Assembly: GCA_035542775.1 (NCBI GenBank)
Contig: DATKKX010000377.1
Coordinates: forward strand, 1-15,057
Source of the DNA: DATKKX01 sp035542775
GTDB taxonomy: Bacteria > Planctomycetota > Phycisphaerae > UBA1845 > UTPLA1
DNA: 15,057 bases
Direction of reading: 5' to 3'
The position numbers and the translations under genes are program-made. Shown here one piece after another: positions 13,983 through 15,057 of the stretch (position 1 is its first letter; the number at the start of each line of letters is the position of its first letter). The notes beneath the pieces are model-generated. The model saw only the letters and a list, made by a program, of their open reading frames with translations, was not told the DNA's origin and ran no database searches.

Positions 13983-14717
13983 ATGGAGTATGCGATCCAG
14001 CCTAACAACCGGGTGGCTTATCAGATCTGCTTCGCCGACGATGACCTGCTGGTTGTCGAAAAGCCGCCCGGCCTGGTGACGCAACCCGGCAAGAAACACG
14101 AACACGACAGCCTGCTGAACGGCCTGTTCTGCGATTACGGCAATCTCTTGCAGAACCTGGGTGAGTCGCGAGGCTGGGGGCTGCTGCACCGCCTCGACAA
14201 GGAAACCTCTGGCCTGGTGCTGGTCGCCCTTCGCGTTCGCTCGTACGAGCGCCTGCTGGAGCAATTCAAAAAACGGCAAGTCAAGAAGACCTACTGGGCG
14301 ATCGTGATGGGCTCCCCGCGGCCGGCGCAGGGCGTGATTCAAAAGCCCATCGCCGAAATCGTCGGCCAGACCAAGCGGGCGGTGATCAAGCGCGATGGAC
14401 AACAGGCCATCACGGCGTATCGTGTGATTCAGAGTTCCGAAAAGGTGTCACTCATCGAGGCTTTACCGAAAACCGGCCGCCTGCACCAAGTCCGCGTTCA
14501 TATGGCGGCCCTCGGCCACCCCATCGTGGGCGAATCCGTTTATGCCGACAAGGCCGATCTTCCTGCCGTCCCCCGCCTGTGCCTGCACGCCGCGGCCCTG
14601 TCCTTTGTCCACCCTCGCACCGACCGCCGGATGCAGGTCCTGTCCCCGTGGCCATCCGATCTCCAGAAAACGTTGAAGCGCCTCGGTCTCGACCCGCCGC
14701 CGGAACCGGGGCGGTAA
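13983..14717 (+). CDS. RluA-family 23S rRNA/tRNA pseudouridine synthase
   Basis: 244-residue enzyme that isomerises uridine to pseudouridine in structured RNA. The catalytic motif GLLHRLDKETSGLVLVA (66-82) carries the essential Asp72; other family marks are VVEKPPGLVTQPG (24-36), KTYWAIVMG (102-110), LPKTGRLHQVRVHMAALGHP (161-180) and LHAAALSFVHP (201-211). It lacks the N-terminal S4 RNA-binding domain found in RluC and RluD, so it belongs with the short, RluA-like members; the exact target uridine cannot be told. The usual GRTHQIRVH appears as GRLHQVRVH. ATG 13983 is chosen as the start of homology. The frame is open back to 13293, but that part is antisense to the esterase gene. The ribosome-binding site is poor (CAGG only) and a -10-like TACAAT ends eight bases before the ATG, so the message may be leaderless. 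Confidence 0.92.
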   Translation: MEYAIQPNNRVAYQICFADDDLLVVEKPPGLVTQPGKKHEHDSLLNGLFCDYGNLLQNLGESRGWGLLHRLDKETSGLVLVALRVRSYERLLEQFKKRQVKKTYWAIVMGSPRPAQGVIQKPIAEIVGQTKRAVIKRDGQQAITAYRVIQSSEKVSLIEALPKTGRLHQVRVHMAALGHPIVGESVYADKADLPAVPRLCLHAAALSFVHPRTDRRMQVLSPWPSDLQKTLKRLGLDPPPEPGR

Positions 14718-14789
14718 GCCCATGTCCGCCGGCCACGCTCGCCCGGGTCTGCGTCAAGCCTCCTGTCACCAAGGGCCGATGACTACAAC

Positions 14790-15057
14790 ATGTCCATCCA
14801 TCGCCTGGCGGTTATCCTGGCTCGCGCGGGCAGCAAAGGCATGCCCAACAAGAACGTGCTGACCATCGCGGGGAGGCCGATGATCGCCTACACGATCGAC
14901 CAGGCCCGCGCCGCCGACGAAATCGATGACGTCTGCGTCACCACCGATGCTCCCAAGGCGGCGGAAGCCGCCCGCGCGATGGGCGTGCTGGCCATCAATC
15001 GCCCGCCGGAGCTGGCCACCGACACCGCCACGGTCGACGCCGCCGTCCGGCATGCCG
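14790..15057 (+). CDS. CMP-sugar cytidylyltransferase (NeuA-like), 3' end beyond the window
   Basis: The first 89 residues of a gene cut by the window edge. The N-terminus AVILARAGSKGMPNKNV (7-23) is the CTP-binding signature of the acylneuraminate/KDO cytidylyltransferase family, and GRPMIAYTI (28-36), VTTDAPKAAEAA (50-61) and RPPELATDTATV (71-82) continue the NeuA-like pattern. These enzymes activate a nonulosonic acid (sialic, legionaminic or pseudaminic acid) as the CMP-sugar for surface polysaccharide or protein glycosylation. KdsB usually has a different early motif (IPAR-x-STR), so KDO is less likely. ATG 14790 is the only nearby start; AAGGG lies 14 bases upstream, rather far. It follows the pseudouridine synthase by 72 bases on the same strand. 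The exact sugar cannot be told from this fragment. Confidence 0.85.
   Translation, partial: MSIHRLAVILARAGSKGMPNKNVLTIAGRPMIAYTIDQARAADEIDDVCVTTDAPKAAEAARAMGVLAINRPPELATDTATVDAAVRHA

Overview
This 15 kb GC-rich window looks like ordinary chromosomal DNA from a bacterium of the Planctomycetes (Phycisphaerae-like). That placement is an inference. It rests on the ERPGHTLQ-type ECF sigma factor followed by a membrane Ser/Thr kinase with a long TPR tail, the large secreted esterase, the small GGC-type lipoproteins, and the base composition. No mobile element, CRISPR array, phage gene or plasmid gene is visible. The genes are mostly single units or pairs, often divergent or convergent.

Layout. (1) 55-1167 (-): exported TPR-like protein of unknown function with a strong sigma-70-type promoter. 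(2) 1390-2200 (+): two small, probably lipidated proteins, closed by a clear intrinsic terminator at about 2275-2311. (3) 2403-4275 (+): riboflavin synthase and PdxA, two cofactor genes (B2 and B6) separated by 46 bases holding a perfect 8-bp GC hairpin. (4) 4410-8254: a regulatory module, with a small zinc-finger anti-sigma-like protein on the minus strand divergent from an ECF sigma factor and a TPR Ser/Thr kinase on the plus strand. Their shared intergenic region holds a good promoter and overlapping inverted repeats. (5) 8312-10679 (-): a membrane diguanylate cyclase and, downstream, an inositol-monophosphatase-family enzyme. (6) 10680-11171: nearly 500 bases without a convincing gene, with a promoter-like signal, then tRNA-His(GTG). 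(7) 11304-13844 (-): a large exported alpha/beta hydrolase. (8) 13983 to the window end (+): an RluA-family pseudouridine synthase and the beginning of a CMP-sugar (NeuA-like) cytidylyltransferase that is cut by the window edge.

How the genes relate. The best-supported functional grouping is the zinc-finger/ECF sigma/kinase cluster, which reads as a signalling and transcription module of the kind frequent in Planctomycetes, here with the zinc finger as a separate divergent gene. The ribE-pdxA pair may be co-transcribed, with the hairpin modulating the second gene. The diguanylate cyclase adds a second envelope-sensing signalling protein. The remaining genes are housekeeping or accessory metabolism. 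I see no fully novel system. The most open questions are the divergent zinc-finger gene, the twin lipoproteins, the large unassigned parts of the esterase and the long non-coding region before tRNA-His.
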